This document shows positions 5,270-8,117 of a stretch of 8,117 nt of DNA, piece after piece (the stretch's first letter is position 1; every line of letters starts with the position of its first letter). Source of the DNA: Verrucomicrobiota bacterium (GTDB taxonomy: Bacteria; Verrucomicrobiota; Verrucomicrobiia; Chthoniobacterales; Terrimicrobiaceae); NCBI GenBank assembly GCA_026398285.1, contig JAPLTI010000330.1, forward strand, positions 1-8,117, read 5' to 3'. A program made the position numbers and the translations under genes. A model generated the notes under the pieces. The model saw nothing but the letters and a program-made list of their open reading frames with translations. It was not told where the DNA came from and ran no database searches.

Positions 5270-7177
5270 TCAATTCTTTTTGTCCGCTGAATGATCTGAA
5301 CTCGAAGGCGGGAAAAATTTTTTCAGAATAGCAGTTGGGATTTTATCCCGGGGTATCCGCTCTATCAATTGCAAGGCCTCATTTTCTTTCCCTTGGTTCA
5401 AGAGAAACAAAGCCAGATTGCATGCGGCTTCAGGATGTTCCGGATAGAGCCGACCGAGACGCTGGAAAAGTTCGTCGGCTTTGTGTTGCTCGCCACGAAC
5501 CGCATACATAATGGCAAGATTGTTCAAGATGTAAAAACGGTCCGGATTTTCCCTGTCAGCCAATTTAAAAAGTGAAATAGCCGCGTCCACACGGCCTTGT
5601 TTCATAAAAGCGAACCCCTCCAAAAATGAAACAGGAACAGCGTAAGTATCCAAGGTCCGGAGGGGAGTCCGGGCCATTTGCGCATGTTTTTGCATCGTGT
5701 TCCAATGTCCCCGGGACATGGCTTGGCGGGCCAGTGCAACTTGGTATTCCTGCTTCAAAGAAACACTGGTTACTATGATGCCGATTCCAAGTATGGCGAA
5801 TCCAGAGGCGGCGAAAATCGGGATTCTCCACCCTCCTCTGGAAAATCCCATGCCTTTTTGATTCGCAGGTGCGGTTGCCAAAGCCGCCAAGATGACTGCA
5901 AGTGCCGTTTGATGGTTCACTCGTTCCAATGGAAAACTGAAAAACGAATCAACCAGATAGCCAACCAAGCCCGCCAAAGCCGCAGTGGCTATCCAAGATT
6001 CTTCCCGGCTCCGAGACTGAAAAATCAAGCGGATGCCGCCAACTGCGGCAAGAATCACGGCGAGTATGAAAGCTAAGAAACCGAAAACACCCTTCTCGGC
6101 CAAAATCCAGAGGTAGTCATTGTGGGGTTGATTCCAATTCGAATCAATTTGAGAGAAATCCAAGCCCCCACCCTCGCGATAACCTTGCAGATGGATGGTG
6201 AAATTTCCGGCCCCGACTCCAAAGGGGAAATGGTCGGCAAACATTTTGAATGTCTCTCGCCAAATCATCAAACGGCCACCATCGGAAAAACGAATATCCT
6301 CTGAGAAAGCCGCACGCATGCGCGATGCGAGAGGATTTTCGGGGGGAGAAAACTTTACGAAAAAAATCAGCGCAATGATTGACAAAGCGACTGCGGCAAC
6401 AATCAGAAAGCGGGTTCTTTTTCCAAAACCAAAAACCCCTGGGAGAAGAAAAATGGCGAAGAAAAAAACGGCTATAACCGCTGCCGCACCCATCCACGCC
6501 GATCTGCCCTGCAAAAGGACGATTAAAAAAAGCGCATTAACAGTAGCCAGAACCGCTCCCCACCTCCATGCCCCTCTTAATAAAACCACGCCGGCAAGAC
6601 AAAATGGCAGGAGCAACAGAAGATATCCTGCAAAGAGGTTCACATTCCCCATCAGTCCAGAGATGCCCTGCAACCACCGGCGAGTCGGAGCATTCCAGAC
6701 CGCGCATTGATAGCACTGGAAAAGACCGATCATCCCGCTTGCCAAACCGGCCAAAGTCGCCGATCTGGCAAGCCATATGCGCCACTCCGGCGATGAGGCG
6801 AACAAGATGACGCACAGGCAAAGAACAATCAGTGCCGCCGCGCTTCTGGAAGCATCCAACAAGCCTGCGGATGGATTCAAGGCAACCAGAAGAGACATCC
6901 AGACAGTGACCACATACCCTGCAAAAGCAAAGACAACCCTGTTTTCCAAAGCCGCCCAATCAAGGTTTCTTCGGACCGAAGGGAGCAGAAAAGCCGCCAA
7001 GGCGACCAAGAGTCCGATATTCAAAACCAGCAAACGGGGAACTTGCCCGCTATCCAAAGCATTCGGGTCTCGAATCAGAGCCAAAATACAAAGGAGAAAG
7101 CAAAGGAACGCAGCCGTGATTCTGGGCACAGAAAGAATTTTTGTTTCAGTTTCGGTCATTGTTCTGGCTGGGAGCAT
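5270..7177 (-). CDS. O-antigen ligase/polymerase-family membrane protein with C-terminal TPR tail
   Basis: This gene encodes 635 residues. Residues about 20-435 form a polytopic region with roughly ten or more membrane helices, then a last helix (about 454-472). Wzy_C/WaaL-family marks are GLMGNVNLFAGYLLLLLPF (174-192), QGRSAWMG (223-230), FGVGAGNF (319-326) in the large outer loop, and PHNDYLWILAEKGVFGFL (351-368) with the conserved His352. After the last helix, about 475-610 holds two to three TPR-like units (for example 514-546, 547-580, 581-608), probably periplasmic. Such proteins either join undecaprenyl-linked repeats (Wzy), transfer glycan to lipid A (WaaL), or glycosylate protein (PglL type); sequence alone does not separate these. 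The TPR tail leaves room for a protein partner or acceptor. The frame overlaps the upstream SDR gene: starts at ATG 7177 or ATG 7159 (six codons shorter) are both possible, neither with a convincing Shine-Dalgarno. Confidence 0.9.
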   Translation of the reverse strand: MLPARTMTETETKILSVPRITAAFLCFLLCILALIRDPNALDSGQVPRLLVLNIGLLVALAAFLLPSVRRNLDWAALENRVVFAFAGYVVTVWMSLLVALNPSAGLLDASRSAAALIVLCLCVILFASSPEWRIWLARSATLAGLASGMIGLFQCYQCAVWNAPTRRWLQGISGLMGNVNLFAGYLLLLLPFCLAGVVLLRGAWRWGAVLATVNALFLIVLLQGRSAWMGAAAVIAVFFFAIFLLPGVFGFGKRTRFLIVAAVALSIIALIFFVKFSPPENPLASRMRAAFSEDIRFSDGGRLMIWRETFKMFADHFPFGVGAGNFTIHLQGYREGGGLDFSQIDSNWNQPHNDYLWILAEKGVFGFLAFILAVILAAVGGIRLIFQSRSREESWIATAALAGLVGYLVDSFFSFPLERVNHQTALAVILAALATAPANQKGMGFSRGGWRIPIFAASGFAILGIGIIVTSVSLKQEYQVALARQAMSRGHWNTMQKHAQMARTPLRTLDTYAVPVSFLEGFAFMKQGRVDAAISLFKLADRENPDRFYILNNLAIMYAVRGEQHKADELFQRLGRLYPEHPEAACNLALFLLNQGKENEALQLIERIPRDKIPTAILKKFFPPSSSDHSADKKN

Positions 7178-8102
7178 GATTCAAATCACTCAGAAGATCG
7201 AAACCCCGGGGGCTGAATTTCAAATCCCGCGAAGCCTGGGAATGGTCGAAGGCCAAATCCTCGTTCATCCGCTGAAACATGGAAAACGAAAGATACCTGA
7301 AACGGGGCAGGAGACGAAGAAAGGGAACGCCGAAGCTTAAAAGAATAGATGGTAGCGACAGAATGCGGGAGCGTAAGCCCAACGACTCAAAAACGCGCTC
7401 CACCATTCTTCGATAGGTTAATTTTTCGCCACCCGAGATGTTATAGTCCGCCGATGGCAGATCCAATGCCAGAGCCGAAATGCAGGCCGCCGCCACATCG
7501 CGCGCATGAATCGGCTGGCGAAGTCCAGAGGCCGGCGCAAGAACCGGATACCAGCCAAAACGCCGCACGAAACCTGCAATGGCGGCGACATTTGCATCAT
7601 GAATTCCATCGTAGATCATCGTGGTGCGTAAGATGAATACACGAACTCCCCTGGCCTCGCCCCAAGCACGAATATGTTTCTCAGCGGTATCAAGGCTCTC
7701 TGCAAGGCGTCGTTCAGAAGCATCGGCTGAGTCAATTTTGGTGAATTTACTCGTCGAAGATACAGCGACCAGATGGCGAACTCCAGCGAGTTCAAGCAGA
7801 GGAAGCAAGCCCGCAAGAGCATGAATCGGACAAAGTGAGACCCAATCGTGAATGGGGGCACTGGCAAGAAATTGAGCTGCCGAGATTCCGCGAAACGGGA
7901 CGGATGGAGTGCTAAAACGGGATGGGTTGCGGGAATGAGCAAGAGCTGAGATGCCCTTTTGATTGAGCAAGCAAAGAAGCTCCCTCCCGACAAAACTTGA
8001 AGCTCCCAGAACTCCGACTGTAGGTTTGTTCGCGAGCAGAGCCTCTTGGGGACAGCAACTCCCTGAGGCAGGAGTCGTCTTCAAGAAGGTTTTTGGCTTC
8101 AT
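7146..8102 (-). CDS. Atypical NAD-dependent epimerase/dehydratase-like SDR protein without YxxxK
   Basis: This gene encodes 318 residues. An extended-SDR fold is indicated by a nucleotide-binding loop GASSFVG (33-39, where the middle Gly of GxxGxxG is Ser), VAVSSTSKF (112-120), the core GVRVFILRTTMIYDG (152-166), a proline-ringed substrate region ending RQPIHARDVAAACI (195-208), and NISGGEKLTYRRMVERVF (221-238), as in sugar-nucleotide epimerases. The usual catalytic YxxxK is missing: counting back from Glu141 in TAEKHI, the Tyr and Lys positions are Ala134 and Asp138. A C-terminal hydrophobic stretch (about 248-266) and NEDLAFDHS (280-288) match my recollection of SDR proteins found beside sugar transferases, but I cannot name a proven function. 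It may reduce or epimerise the 4-keto sugar made by the dehydratase downstream, bind NAD without catalysis, or help the membrane complex. About 27 residues precede the first beta strand, the ATG lacks a Shine-Dalgarno, and the frame stays open to the right edge, so the true start could lie outside. Confidence 0.82.
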   Translation of the reverse strand: MKPKTFLKTTPASGSCCPQEALLANKPTVGVLGASSFVGRELLCLLNQKGISALAHSRNPSRFSTPSVPFRGISAAQFLASAPIHDWVSLCPIHALAGLLPLLELAGVRHLVAVSSTSKFTKIDSADASERRLAESLDTAEKHIRAWGEARGVRVFILRTTMIYDGIHDANVAAIAGFVRRFGWYPVLAPASGLRQPIHARDVAAACISALALDLPSADYNISGGEKLTYRRMVERVFESLGLRSRILSLPSILLSFGVPFLRLLPRFRYLSFSMFQRMNEDLAFDHSQASRDLKFSPRGFDLLSDLNHAPSQNNDRN

Positions 8103-8117
8103 GGAGAGTCTGGCGAG

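Noticed and set aside
1..8117. CRISPR array, tRNA, transposon ends, phage or defence genes
   Set aside because: I saw no regularly spaced direct repeats, tRNA-like cloverleaf, transposase motifs or terminal inverted repeats; the repeats in the solenoid gene are at protein level and diverged at DNA level.

Overview
All seven genes in this window are read from the minus strand, so transcription runs from the right end to the left. The content is typical of a Gram-negative-type surface-glycan (O-antigen or exopolysaccharide) locus. The organism cannot be named. The alpha-solenoid protein with repeated 'W...DP..A' units, the moderately high GC and the lack of Shine-Dalgarno sequences before most starts would suit Verrucomicrobiota or a relative, but this is a weak inference.

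Right half (about 8100 to 2754): four tightly packed genes form one probable operon. In transcription order they are an atypical NAD-binding SDR protein lacking the usual YxxxK pair, a polytopic O-antigen ligase/polymerase-type protein with a C-terminal TPR tail, a short PglC-like phosphoglycosyl transferase, and a membrane-anchored WbpM/PglF/CapD-type NDP-sugar 4,6-dehydratase. Junctions are a short overlap, a 12-nt gap and a TGATG stop-start overlap. Together they could make a 6-deoxy-4-keto (or reduced) amino sugar nucleotide, load the sugar phosphate onto undecaprenyl phosphate at the inner membrane face, and polymerise or transfer the finished glycan outside.

Left half (2674 to 1): after a 79-nt gap comes a membrane-anchored 558-residue protein made of about fourteen units of 31-34 residues (a probable alpha-solenoid of unrecognised family). 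A 178-nt gap follows, holding a 12-bp palindrome and three helically phased A-tracts next to a -35-like box. Then comes a small, lysine-rich secreted protein that ends at a strong intrinsic terminator. Only four bases past the T-tract of that terminator an open frame for another membrane protein begins at a TTG codon and runs off the left edge.

There are no tRNA or rRNA genes, CRISPR arrays, transposases or insertion sequences, and no gene-free stretch longer than 300 bases. The most interesting points are the solenoid protein, the SDR lacking its catalytic pair in a sugar-initiation operon, the bent-DNA promoter of the small secreted protein, and the frame that starts directly behind a terminator.
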